Source: Eutypella sp. D-1 (taxonomy: Eukaryota; Ascomycota; Sordariomycetes; Xylariales; Diatrypaceae). Taken from it: DNA of 64,000 nucleotides. Positions 39,401 through 51,988 of this stretch are shown in pieces. Made by a program: the position numbers and the translations under genes. The stretch is taken from positions 186,001-250,000 of the forward strand of contig JAJTTP010000031.1 in NCBI GenBank assembly GCA_023313575.1, in the 5' to 3' direction. Under the pieces are notes generated by a model. It was not told the origin of the DNA and searched no databases. It worked only from the letters and a program-made list of their open reading frames with translations. Numbering within the stretch: position 1 is the stretch's first letter; each line of letters begins with the position of its first letter.

Positions 39401-42400
39401 AAAGATAAGGGTAGTGCACGGCGTGGTTAAGGATTCGATAGTTCCTACATGTCAAAGGACAGAGGCACAGCACTCTTCCGTGAGCAGGCAATGATACTAT
39501 GTGTATGCAGGAGCGCGCGCCTGGCCACGGTCTAGGCTTATTTAGGGTGGTTCGCGATGCAGACTCTAGCCAAGAGGCGAATGTCGTGAAATCACATCAC
39601 AACGTTACCATGACTGCTTGCAACTACAGGGTTGGCAAAACTACATAGCTGCCAAAGTTCAACCTATCTTTACACAAATACCCTAAGTAGTAGTGGGTTA
39701 GATAAGTATGTAGATATCAGCTTAACTTTAACGCCACCCGTCACCGAACTAGCTCAGGAGTTCGCTAGTCAGCTAGGTAGTTCACTTATTAGTAGCAAGA
39801 AAAGGGAAGCTTACCCGGGGGGGGGGGGGAGGCGGCTTTATCATCAAGCTTTAACTCCGATTCAAAATTGCGATGGGGGCTCAGGGGTAAGAGCGGATTG
39901 TGAAGTCGGGCATATACCACTTTCCCATCCACTTTGTCATCCACTCTCCCGTTGTGTACCAAGCAGTGAATGACGAACTACAGTAGACTATTACTACGAA
40001 AAGACGCAGAAAGGCGCACAATCAAGCTGATCTACCCCTCGGCCCCTTCATGCCTCCTGGCGGGGGTCGCAATGGTGGAGGTCGGGCATGAACATGGGAA
40101 GAGGAAGGCAAAAAGTCCGATCCAAGTCATAGGTTGTGATGTTATACTATTGCACCTAAGCAAGGATGCCGGCCGTTCAAGTGCCGACACTACGGACGGA
40201 GACCCTTATTTTCATGGCATGAGAACGGAACGTTAGAAGACGGTTGTTAATAGTTTAACGCGCTTGTGGGGTTTGGGGGGTGGTGTGGTTCCTAATTCTA
40301 TGTCGTATTTCATGATCTTTAAGAGTACGAAAGTGCAAGGAACGAGGAAGGAGGAAGAGATGGTAGAATATAGAAAGCCCTATAACACACCTGCATAGAA
40401 CTGATAGAAATGTGTATAGATAAGTGTAAGCGGAAGTATCCGTACTTGGTAGGTGACTACCGATACTAGTTGTCGGGTAGGTACTCAGGTCCACGGGTGG
40501 ATTCGAGTTTATCGTGGAGGGGTTGAGGGCTACTATAGTACATAAGTAGTCTGCCTACTCTGCTACCTAGGTAATAGGCAGGCAGGCAATACCCGGTAAT
40601 ACCTGGGCTTGCCTGGGTACTATGTAAGTTGATAGGCTAGCAAGCTAGGTAGCCTCACAACTGACAGCTTACCTACTACTAGCCAGCTAGCCAGCCTATT
40701 AGGTAGGTAGAGAAGATCTTTTAGAAGATGGGAATCCGAGATAACCACATCCATGTATAACCATAATCCCGGACAGCCCGGGGGCTACTTCTACACCATT
40801 ATCCCATTATCTATCTACCTAGGTACCTGCCAAATGGTAGGTTTAAGGTTACTTATTCGGGCCGCTAACCTTATTTTAGACTTAAATTACCTGACTTCAC
40901 CTACCTACTATTTAGGTACTAAGTATGAGAATGAATACAGTAATTTGTAAATTTATAAACCTCACCTTATAACCCGAGATCCAATAGCGATACTTGTTCC
41001 GCGCACGCAAACCCTCCCTTTCCTTAGTCACTTAGTCGCGGTCCGATTGAGTAACTTTTCATGATAGGCAGGTAGGTAATGATGGCATGGGAATTGTTCG
41101 GTTCCACTTGTAGATAAGTTGCACATAACTACTACTACAAAATAAAATTCCGGTCAACCTTAAACCTAGGTACACAGTATGACGCTCACGAGCCGCCTCG
41201 CTATCTCGCCCGATTTGGCTACCCAACTCTATCTAATCTCGTAATCTCTAGCAACTCCAGCACTCCAGATATTCACCGATCGCATCTGGATCTGAAATTG
41301 TGATGTACACAATGTACGAAGTACAATCAATGACACCACTACAACCACGCTCGTGTTATCACAAGCCATTCTACATAGTTCGTACATACGTGTGACATGC
41401 ACAGAGATCTATTGGGCTATTCGGGCCTTGTGGCCTCGGGCGTCGGGACACACTCACTATTCCGTCAGCCTACTACGTATGAGCATCAATGGCACGAGCC
41501 GTGTCTAAGTACTATGTATGATGCCGCCAGCTGTTTGCCTGTCACCACCACCTTGCCAGCTTGCCACCTTATCCTCCTCCCACCAGCACCGCCTGACTAC
41601 CAAGGGACTCACTATTCACTATTCACTGTTCACTCTACTCATCCCATTTATCCACCATCAAGACTTCCATACCACCACATATGTGCCCGGTGCGCCACCG
41701 CCTCAATAGTCTCCTGCACGCTGATGCGCATCTTCATCTCTTCATCCCGCTCTCCTCTCGGTACGGAATCCACCCTGCGATTGGCTTATCGCTTCTGGGG
41801 TATGCATATCTGTGCGCAATGTGTGGTAGCCTACAGATGCAGGATCCTTCAGAAAACCTGGCTTTGACGCCCTATTTGAGCCACCTGTGTGTGGCTTCAA
41901 AATCATAGGACCGTCATCGAATCCTGCCATCTTGACCGTCTCTGTGGTTGGCTCACACGCCGATCTGACAGGCGCGTGTACATGCGATTCCGCATGGTAT
42001 ACGTCTGTGGTATACGCCTCTTCTGGAATATCGGTCCGCGTCCGTGGCTGGCGATCTTGTCCGATCGTGCAGCCGGCCGCTCTGCTCTTCTTGGTCTTTC
42101 AAGGGAGGCAGTCAGCTCCTGTTTAGTTACATGCATGATGAACGGCGCGCAGGTGGAGAGATAGTGCACTGTTATTCGCGCGACGGTAGTAGGCTTGTAA
42201 GGTAGCGTGTTGCTTACGCATTCTTCGCTGCGTGGATTTGACCTCCACTCTGACCTTGATCATTAGTCTCGGGTGGCATTAGGTAACCTGTAAGTTGTCC
42301 AGAGAAGATAAGCCCCAGTCACGGCGAAGGAAAGGCAGTCAAAGATGGGACCTGACATCATTTCCACCGTGGTCAGCCCCGTAGAGAGCAGGCGTTTCAC

Positions 42401-42500
42401 GTTTAGAGGATAGATCAAGCTGAGAATTGGACGTGCGGCATAGGGTGGGGGTGACCTCGCAACTGATGGCCCACGGCTTTCTACTGCCTCTACCGCCAGC
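33490..42500. other. Gene-poor interval
   Basis: About 9 kb with no gene I can support. The frames are short and overlap in several phases. The DNA carries many CCTA/TAGG tetramers (dense at about 40540-40725 and 40800-40825), a G run at about 39820-39831 and ATTT repeats near 35992-36008. No transposon coding motifs or terminal repeats were recognised. A frame at 39149-39430 is mildly helical and charged but too weak to call. Confidence 0.6.
40540..40825. repeat. Cluster of CCTA/TAGG tetramers and CCTAGG palindromes
   Basis: This short interval is packed with TACCTAGGTA-, GGCAGGCAGG- and TAGGTAGGTAG-type units in both orientations. It is the densest example in the gene-poor block of a motif that recurs in most intergenic regions of the window. 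Confidence 0.75.
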
Positions 42501-42520
42501 CAGCCTAAGACCGGGAATGT

Positions 42521-42957
42521 TTATGTCGTGCCTCGCTCATTGGAAAATTCTTCGTCTGATATATCAACCGTGTGCAATTTCCGGAAGCTTTCGCCAAAAC
42601 TAGGCACGTTTAACGTGACTTCATGCACAGCTACACCGACCATCCCCTGGTATGCCCGCCGGATCACGTCAGCAGGCAACACATCTCGTTGCTCCATCTA
42701 TGGTAGTTAATCTAAATGTCAGTGCTGGCCGACTCTAGTCAGTCAGCGTGGATGGGGACATCGGGCTTGGCAAAGACCATACCCACACGCAGCTCTATTG
42801 CCGTTGTGAGAATGATACGCATGCCTCGGTCCAACACTTTCAGCAGGGTGTTGGAATATACGATTACACCACAAATCTCATCCGCGTTGTTGAGAGTGCT
42901 CCAAGCTTCCAAGAAACAATCCCGCTCTACGCAGTACTCGGAAACCCCGAGCGTCAT
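42521..42957 (-). CDS. Possible two-exon gene for a 115-aa protein, function unknown
   Basis: Two facing open stretches on the minus strand, 42957-42787 (57 codons from ATG) and 42697-42521 (58 codons plus stop), can be joined by an 89-bp GT-AG intron (donor GTGGGT, acceptor ATAG) in phase 0. The inferred protein has ordinary globular composition: a mixed hydrophobic first half (EICGVIVYSNTLLKVLDRG) and a second half with VRR-like and GVAVHEVTLNVPSFG segments. I do not recognise the family. The donor is not the usual GTRNGT, the exons are short, and the region is otherwise empty. This could be a chance pairing, or the tail of a decayed gene. Confidence 0.3.
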
Positions 42958-43129
42958 GGTCGTGCGAGTATGACTGATATTTGCCTCCGTCCTGGTCTGG
43001 TCTTCTGTGTAAAGAGAATCCGATATTGGACAAAGGAACCTCTGGGCAGAGTGATGACGGATCAACTACCTTGGGTGGAGCCGAGGCCCATCAGATGCCC
43101 CATTGATGAACCCAGAAGCTTGTCCTAAG

Positions 43130-46100
43130 AGTGATTGCGCTGGCTGCCTGACTGTGAATCAAGTACCTAGGATCATTTAGTTTTCCATTAAGTAAGGTAG
43201 TGTACGGAGTATAGTTATCCATATTACATGAGGAAAATGAACATAGGTTAGTGTGGGATATCCTTCCTACAGCAACCTAAGTGCTACTCCAGAATCTCTG
43301 ATGCGGTTGGTGCTTCGAACGTGAAGAATTGTTGTCCAGATATCGAGATTGCTAGCTGAAGGGGCTCTTGAGAGACACTTCTCATCTACTGCTCAGGAAT
43401 TGACCTGGAATAAACGTGAATACTCAGGGCATATACATAGAATGCCAGACTTGTATACTTATATACTGATATCGCCTGGCTGGTTCCGACGAACGGATCT
43501 GAGAATGCAAATCTGTAAAATTGAGTAGATCTGGACCTTCTCCCTTAGACACATGAGTCCTACACCAGAACGTCTTTTCTGGCTCGTAACATTCTGGACT
43601 TTATCGATTGCCAATTCAATTCGCGCAGAATACGACTAAGACAGTAGTGGTTAGTGATTTGGTTTGGAGGCAGGGACAATCAAAAATATATTATTCTCTG
43701 CTGGAATAATATACACCACATTGAAACTTCCATTCGAAGTTACACTAGTGCCTGTCAACCAGCCCACGATTTGGCAGCACGTTCTGTGCATTGCGAAGAG
43801 TTATGTTCGGGGGTTAGCATCTAAGTCAACTTCATGCCCAGCAGCAATCAACTCCGGAGCCTGCTAACAACTGCATCCTCCTTAGTAGATGTGGCATGCT
43901 TGCCCCCCCCCTGATAGAACCGCTTGTTATACTGGATCTTGGCAACTTCCTGGGCTTCTTCGGACGGAGAAGGAACAAATTTCATTCACGCCCCAAACAT
44001 CCAGCGAGGCCTGATGGCAATACATGGTATAGAAGGTCCTGATCAATGTGACTGTCTTCCTTATCCATAGTTTCTTAGCCTGTAATTGTCCAACCCATAT
44101 GGTGTTGTCTGATAATAAATGAGGTTATAGCGATGCTTTTGATTCACCAAGTAGTCATACTACCAAACCTCCATAGATTTAAGGTCATACACATACATCT
44201 AAACTTAAACTATATATTTCCTAGAGATAGTGCTGCTCGAGTTCTGTTAGTTTCTCGTTTTATGCGTCTATTCTCTAAGCTGTATTATTATCCTACTGCA
44301 TGCGATTACCATGGGATTAACCGACGAAGGCGCTAACAAGCAGTCACTTAACTCTTATTCACAGACTTCTAAAGACTACAGTGGATTTGGGGTTCCCAAA
44401 AGTAGCCTTCTCTGCCCTAATTTCGACTGCAGTACAGTGCAGTGCATAGTGGACCTTCTCTCTAGTTATACTATGTAGTGGTCTGATATTATCCCTCCAA
44501 CTGCTGTTTCACTCCAGGACATGTTTCAGTGTCGATTGTTCTTAAGACGGACGTCGTAAGCAGTATAAAGGGCTTAATTCTTCAAGATGGCTAAATATTC
44601 CCAATCAATCCTGGGCTCCATTAGAGCACTCGGGGCATGCTGTAAAAGCCTCTTAGTGGTGCTGTGTTTTCAGCAAGATAGAAAACCGGATGTACGCAGA
44701 GGACATAATTATGGGCCGTCGAAGTATTGACCATCTGACTGCGATTGATATAGAATAATCCAAGCTGCGAGATAGTATTAAGCACCGCTCTTCGAGTTTT
44801 CCTGCTATCTATATCTCGTAAGGCTTACCTGGGACTGTGAGTATTTCTAGACGAAGGTTAACATGCTTCGCGTTAGTTATGTGGCTCGGACAGCTTATAC
44901 CTATCATGTTCTGAATGATAAATGTCATATACAGTTAATAATAAGAAGCATGCCACCAGATCAATCATCCCGTACTAGTCTATTCGTGAATCCTTAGAAT
45001 ACTAACAGGATACTAAACTGATAAACATGACGAGAAGGTGCTCAACTGGAAGCAGATTATAACAGCAGGTTCGTGTTTTCGATTCCAGGCTTAGACTACA
45101 ACGATATTAAGTGAATCTATAAGAGGATATGTGGCAGAGTAGATATCAGCAGCTCTTATCCGATACCTTAATAGGATGAATGGAGTTTGCACGTATATCG
45201 GTATCTAGCCACCGGGCCTCATTTAGGACCTTAGATTGCCTCGGTAGGTACATAGACCAACCTCCCACCACTGCCCTTGTCCACGGTCCCAAGACATATT
45301 CCGTAAACGCCTTACTTGATGACGTACAATGGCCCTCACTTAAACCACCTTGGCTATGAGCCAGTTCTGTTTGTTGGACCATAATGATGGGCTCACTGAG
45401 AGGATACCTGCAGGCTAATTAGACAGTCCAGCAGAAGCAGCACTACGTGGTTGGTGAGCGGATCAGCGATTGATATAATCAGTATGCTATGAGTGGGCTA
45501 GGCCGGGACTCACATACATTTCTCGCCGCTTACTATGCGCTTGAGGTTGGTGGTCCGGGGCTGAAACTGCACTTGTTCCTTCCCAGCAAGTATAAGACTG
45601 TATAGTAATGTTTCTTCTCGAATGCAAGAACGTATTGTATCATCATGCTCTAACTCCCCGCCCCCATGGATCTAGGCACAGCATGTAGCACATGGCACTC
45701 CGCGACAATGCTTAATTTAGACAGGCTGGTAACACCATGGTGGCTGGGCCTCGGTCTAGACTACGCGATATGCGCCATTCCGGACCTGGCTTGTCGATAT
45801 CCTCAGTTGAAAGAGACGCAGGTCTAGAGTCTGGACGAGAGCCTATTCGGAAAGCTGGGGGCGCGCGGGGACCCGCCACGAGTAGCACAACAGAATATTC
45901 ACTCTGGGATAGCGTTCACTGTACTTCTCTTGTATGACTATTCCACCGGTGACGGGGCGATTAGGATGCCTCATTGTCTATTCGCATAATCTTGCGCGCC
46001 ATGCAAACCCCTGGACTCACCTGTTTGATAAATCCTCCAGCTGAAGATGTCGGCTGACTTAAACGTCAACCTCTGCTTCTGGCGTTCAGCTTGCTAGCTA

Positions 46101-48435
46101 TTATACGCCGAGCACCTAGGTCCTAAGCCTTCTTTAAACGTTAATGGTGGTTAAATGCCACTTTTCCCAGCCGGTTGGCGCTCTTCTATAATTAGTGTCA
46201 ACATGATCTGAAATTAGGATGCCATGGACGATGGCTCATTGACAGAGTTCGTGTTGTAACACATTTATCCAGTACCCAACTGATTGCTGCCGTATCTAAG
46301 GATGGGATATGGTTCGTTGCACCATGTGGCCCATGAACGCCGCCTACTCCTTTCTCTTATTTAGTCTGATTAACCAAGGATTATTTTCTGGACGGAGAGC
46401 GTCTCTACCTTGGATACCAGTTCGATACCCTTTGCTGGAAACGCAGCGGCTGCCTCTTGTTGTCGCAGTGGCCGCAGCTGTCCTTGGTAAACCAATCTCC
46501 GTGCCGAAGCAAGACAACATCCAGCCAGTTGCCGCGAACTCTACCACTAAATTTAATTCCTAGTACTTGGGACTACAGAAACCGTAAAAGGTTGTGCTCA
46601 CTGATACCTTAGCCCTATCGACGAGGTTGGCGGGGTGAGGTATGCCTTGTACGGGGATGCACTATGGTGCGCTCCTTGTGTGACCGACTCTGTTGACGAC
46701 CCAGAAGGTTTCCACGGAATATTCGAGATGGTATCTCTTGTATAATGAAGGATCTGAAAGCTATTAATTTGAAGCTGAATAGCGACCAGCCTGTTCCGCA
46801 CCGGAACCAGTTCGTTCCCTTCCATGTAGCATGGGGGAAGATCGACCTACAGAGGTCCAGGGGCATCAAGTACATCGGAGACTAGCAATGTTGAAGGCGT
46901 CCTCTAACCCCCGGTCGTACGTAATCGATTTTCTTTACACTCGTCGGCCTAATTTCTACTTTTGATGCTATACTCAGTGCGCGAGAACTCAGAGCCTCCG
47001 ACTGGTAGCGACTTGATCTTGGAACATGAGCGCAGCCGGTCTCAAAGACGCCGGTTTGTTGAAAGCTGAGCTAAAATATGGTATCCCATTGTCATCAAGT
47101 GTGACGAGACTGCCAGGTCCTGACGGTGTGGGAATAGCCCCCCTTCCCCCCACCCCAGGTCAAGACATTCAGCGGCCGCAACTCGGAATATATATATATA
47201 TATATATATCTGTAGCGGGGCGCCCACCTCCATCACAGACTAGCCGAATGTGGCCTATGCGTGCTGCCGACGCTTTCGATCAAAGCAAGTACGAATATAT
47301 TGGCGGGGGCTGTGCCGAATGCTGCAGGCCCGAACCACGGGACGCGGTTCGGAGCCGAGACGCGCCGGATTGTGGGACCGCGGCCGAAGACAGATCCATC
47401 AAATGGGCAACTACCAGGTCTCAGAATTGCCTTTTCGCCCACCTCGCTGAGGCCCTTCTATTCCGCATTTCGTGGATCGGAGGCAAAGTTGAAAGGATCG
47501 TATGCGGGAACTTGACTGGAGTCTCTTGACTAGGTACTTTAATCCAGGCAGGTCCCGGCTCAAGCGCCGTCCTGGTTCATGCTGCTGACAAGCTGGAGGG
47601 GGGGGGGGTTGATTTTGGATGGATAAAGTCAAGATTTATACGACGAAATCGATCGCCGGAGGCTTGATACACGCCAGCATCGCCCATCCTTGATGAACCG
47701 AGAGACCTTGATAGTTTCGTTCACAAACAAGAACAATCTTTGCGATGCCTAAACGTATCGTTGTGAAGATCAAGTCAGTGAGGAACAACCACCGCGTGCT
47801 TGAAGGAATCACCTGGTAGACATTGCACCGAAGTCCATCTGCTGTGTAGGGGCTTGCTTAAGTATTGAAGGCATGGAACTAATCGACTGCGCATACTATC
47901 GAGATGCAGCCTCCTTGCGTCGCAATAAAAATAATCCATCGAAGGCGTACGTGGTGGGTCGGATATAGATGTATAAACTTGTGGCTGAATACCTCGATAG
48001 TGAAACCACCGTGGCACATGACTATGAGAGTGTGGCAGGAGAGGATGCAATAGAGACTAAGATAGCTTATATATATGTGTGTGTGTGTAAATATATATTG
48101 CTCGATCTGATGAAGAACCCTATACACCGAGTCATCCACCCATGGCGCCTGCCCAATAGCACCCATTCCATAAGCGCCTCCATCAAGCCCATGACAATAA
48201 CCCGAGCCCCCAAGATTGCCCTTAAACCATATCGACACTGCCAATGCTGAATACCATCATGCTTTAACGCCCGGCCATGCGATACATACGAGCATATTGA
48301 GCAACGTAAGTGTAATAGACCAGAAATGCAGTAAAGCCAACAGAGGGACGGCAGATAACAATTGGTGGCCAATGACCCGAGGATCCCAATGAATAACAGT
48401 AGTGAAAGCGACCGCACGCCGAGGCAGGAGAGCGC
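43130..48435. other. Gene-poor interval
   Basis: About 5.3 kb with only short unsupported frames (for example 45146-45382, 46598-46875, 47026-47529 and 48067-48417). It contains an AT dinucleotide run (about 47187-47209) and a GT run near 48076-48088. No recognisable protein, RNA gene or mobile element was found. Confidence 0.6.
47187..47209. repeat. (AT)n dinucleotide repeat
   Basis: About 11 uninterrupted AT units within the gene-poor block. Confidence 0.9.
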
Positions 48436-50637
48436 TTAGTCATCGCGGAAAAAGGCCGGATTCCCGGTTAGAGGTGCGGTGGAGGGGCCGGCGTCTTTCA
48501 TATCGATGTCCTGCCCACTCTCGTCGTCGTCCGGAGCTGAACCACCTAGTCCAAGACTGGATCGACGGAAATCGGCTGTCAAAGGACGATTCGGTGCTGG
48601 CTCGGCCAGCCGCTGGGGCAGCGACACAGGCCGCTCGCAATAGGCCTCCTCAGGTGGCGAGAACGACCAGACCTAGATTCGTTAGAGCAGATGAAAATTC
48701 GCGGGAAGCGGGAAGACCTTACCTCCATCATGACGCGATTGCCTCGATTTGCAACCGCCACACACTTCTCGTCCTCAAATACGACCCTCCAGACGGACTC
48801 AGCGGTGATGAGCTCTCGTACTGGATGACCGGTCTTGACATCCCAAACCTTAACCCGGCCGTCGCTACCACCGCTAACGACACGTGTGTCGTCGAATTGA
48901 AGGCTTGTGACGCTATTGTCGTGGGCGGCAAGTCGATGTATTGGGCACATCTTCTCTAGGGACCATACCCTGACCGATCCGTCTGACCCTCCGGTTACGA
49001 GAGTGTTGCCACGCAGTTGCAACTGGCCCACGAGAGAGGTGTGGCCTTGCAAAACCGCAATTGCGTCCCTGTTTGACGTAATTAGGACATGAAGAACGAA
49101 AGTAGCAACGGGTAAAACAGGACTTACCCTGTGTGGGCGTCCCAGACGCGGACACTTGTATCCAGGCTGCCGGTTACCACCCTCTCGCCGTCGAACGCAA
49201 TAGCATATATTTGACTAAAGTGTCCGTTGAGAGTGTGTAGGCAACGGCCCTCAGATATGCTCCAAATCTTGGCGGTTGCATCGTAGCTTCCAGAGACCAC
49301 GATGTCGCCTTTGATCTCCAGACACCGGACACTGGCCTGATGTCCTACCAGAACGTTTCTGCAGATACCTGATCTGATATCCCACACCCGCAAGGTAGTA
49401 TCGCGCGAGCCGGAGATAGCGGTGTTTGCATCTGACATCTTCAGGCAACGTACCGTTGACGTATGACCGCGCAAAGTGTGGAGGCATTTACTAGAAAACT
49501 GATTTAGCGAGGTGCATTCGGCCATGTCAAGGAGGATACTCCGTACCCACTGGCCATATCCCAGACGCGGACGTCTCGGTCACAGCCACCACTCACAAGG
49601 ATATCATCCCAGGGGACCATGGCCCAGACGCCCATGATATGTCCTTGAAGGGTTCGGAGAGCGTTACCCTCACGGTCGAATATGTGGATCCTGGCATTAT
49701 CAAGAGCCACGATGATGTACTTGGGAGTTAAGTGAAGACTAGTCACGACTCGTCCATCCTGGGTGATAGTTCGCGTGATATTCCGGCCGCCGGTCCTCCA
49801 GGCGGACTCGACTAGGTATCTCTGTTTGAAGTGCGACTTGTAAGAACGAAGCTTGGGACGCCCGAGGACGGCAGAATTTACTGCGGCGTCAAAGCTCCTA
49901 GGGGGCGCACTGGACGAACCGGGGAGAGCGCCGGGGAAACTGTGGTTGGAGTAATCGGGGTCGTTTATGGGCAAGGCGCCGGGGCGGTTCGAGGCGTAGG
50001 TGGGGACACCGTAGGCGGCGTCGGATAAGCGACGGCCATAGTCGTGCTTTACGCAGAGATTTTTCCAGGTCACGTCATCGCTCAAAAGATCTCTCCATCT
50101 CCTGGAGACCTGGGATGCTCGGGCAAGAACTTTTGGATCATCGATGAAGGAGAGGATCCGCAGACACAGTTCATCGGGCAAACTGGTGAAAGGGTCTTTC
50201 TTGAGCAGGGGGCTCACGAACTGATGCACAAAACTCAGCTGCTGAGTAGTGCACATATTCAGCAGGTCGGCTAAGATGCGATTCCGGTGGGGACCGGAAC
50301 AATGCTGAAAGTGTTGGCGGACCTGGGCGAGAAAGAAATCCTCGTCATCGGCAGCGTCGCTCCAGTCGGGTAGGGCATGAGAGGGGCCCGGGGATGCAGC
50401 AGGAGTTGGGGGAGGCGGAGGGGAGCCGGTCAAATGCTGGTCGAAGTCGGGAGCTGGGGTGCTCATACTCGGAGTGGGAGGGCCTCTTGGTCGGGGCTGG
50501 ACCACCTTGTCCATTATTTGATTCATGACGACAGGGTTTCCGGTAGTGTTTTTATTTATCATGACATCTTCGCCGCCGCAGTTCAACATACTGCCCCTCC
50601 TCTCGGAGAAGCTTAGTGGCCTTCCGTAACCTGACAT
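48436..50637 (-). CDS. CDC4: Cdc4-like F-box/WD40 protein, SCF ubiquitin-ligase substrate receptor
   Basis: Four exons: 50637-49547, 49490-49128, 49068-48723, 48672-48436 (introns 56, 59 and 50 bp, phases consistent); 678 aa. After a Pro-rich disordered N-terminus come a short helical segment (about 98-148) and an F-box (about 150-196, LPDELCLRILSF...SRRWRDLL...WKNLC). A WD40 propeller follows with repeated GH...SGS...RVWD units. I count seven clear blades plus an N-terminal blade-like strand (about residues 295-320), which suits the eight-bladed Cdc4/Fbw7 propeller. The F-box binds Skp1 and the propeller binds phosphodegrons of cell-cycle regulators. Met30/SCON-2 is the main alternative, but the F-box wording (FIDDPKVLARASQVSRRWRD) fits Cdc4 better. 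The tail after the WD repeats is short and ends in FFRDD. The upstream region is long, repetitive and gene-free. Confidence 0.85.
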
Positions 50638-51617
50638 GCCGATATTACGGGACGGGGGGGATGATGGAATGACGGGATTACGAATTGAAGGGACGAGATA
50701 AGTTCGTGGCGGGTGGCGCTGGATGTAACAGTAGACAGGGCAGGGTAGGGCAGGGCAGGGACAGCAGGGTGGTGTCGAGTCGGATATGCGAGACGTTTAT
50801 ACTGCCAGACCCAGACCCAGGACCCAAGCGGGGATGAGGTCACTGGAACGAATGACAAGGTAGATTAGACAGACAAGATTTTCGGGTTCCAAGATATCAT
50901 CCGTTTCGATGATGGCCGGCTGATCCTGCAGACACGTCACAGACGTTGGGCGACAATCTGATTTGAAAGGAAAGACGTTAGTGGTGGTGTCAATAAGGAC
51001 TCAATTCGGAGTATTTGACACGGAGTAGTCGATAGTGGACAAAGTAGTAGATGAACTAGTAGTGGGCAAGAGCCGCCGTATCACTCGACGAGGAGTTGAA
51101 ACGGACAGACATCCGCAACACAAGAGCAGCGACCCGGGTGTTTGGGGAGGTTGGGAGAAAAACGAAAGCCTGACAAGGAGGCTGAAGAGTGGGAAAGAAA
51201 GGCGTGAGCTGAGGCAAGGCGATGGAGTGGAGTGGAGTGGATGGAGTGTTGGTAAGAAGGCCCAAAGCGTCAAGGATTGAACAGCAAGAATAATCGAATG
51301 CCAATGAGTAATCAGACGGGATTCTATTATGATGCTCCTTGATACGGTCGGGTGTGCCCAACTGGAAGATAGAAAGGAAGATAGAAAAGGAGGGGGATTG
51401 ACGAGAATGAACAATGAGCAAATGAGGGATTCAGTTTGTACTGACGGAATCACGGATTACGGATTACGAGAGACAGACGACGGGGGCGACGGACGACGGG
51501 GGTGACGGATGTATAGATGTATGGACGTATGGACGTGTGGACGATGAATGGCGGATAGCGGATAATGGATAACGGATTTACCGTATTGACATTTCGAGTC
51601 CAGGAGCGACACAAAGT

Positions 51618-51720
51618 GACGTGGAGTGACGTGGAGTGAAGTGAAGTGAGGTGAAGTGAAGTGAAGGAAGTGAAAAGATCAGGTGCAAGTCTTCACTCTT
51701 CACTCTTCACTCTTCACCCT
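51618..51720. repeat. Imperfect inverted GTGAAGTGA / TTCACTC arrays
   Basis: A left array of GTGGAGTGA/GTGAAGTGA units (51618-51676) faces a right array of CTTCACT units (51690-51720). The two are largely reverse-complementary across a spacer of about 14 bp, so a hairpin is possible in either strand. Confidence 0.7.
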
Positions 51721-51958
51721 TGCCAAAAAAGAATTACCAGAATCCTCCTAATATACAGTGAATGCGCTTGCTTCTTTAACTTTTTTCTCTTGCTTTTTGC
51801 CCTGCAATTTTGGAAACAATTTTGGAAGGTACACCCTCCTCACCCGTAACTCGGCCGGTTCGAGTAAGAGAGGGGGGGGGGGCGTGTATGTTATGTGTGT
51901 GTTATGTGCATGTATTTGTGTATTATGTGTTATAGTTATAGGGGTATGGCAGGTTCAG

Positions 51959-51988
51959 ATTTGGGTTTGGGTTTGGGTTTGGGTTCGG
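51959..51988 (+). repeat. (TTTGGG)n short array
   Basis: Four to five TTTGGG-type hexamers, the last one diverged. It resembles but is not the usual fungal telomere unit TTAGGG. Confidence 0.85.

Noticed and set aside
39149..39430. 93-codon plus-strand frame with a charged helical stretch
   Set aside because: It is isolated, unmatched to any family I know, and two other forward frames are partly open across the same region.
41397..41867. 156-codon plus-strand frame
   Set aside because: It contains low-complexity Pro/His/Ser stretches from pyrimidine-rich DNA and competing frames on both strands; no motif.
47026..47529. 167-codon plus-strand frame
   Set aside because: It crosses an AT dinucleotide repeat that simply keeps the frame open, and the translation has no domain features.
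48067..48417. Minus-strand hydrophobic frame with a signal-peptide-like start
   Set aside because: Hydrophobicity comes partly from T-rich and AT/GT repeats. The frame abuts the Cdc4-like 3' end, and no consistent splice model or domain was found.
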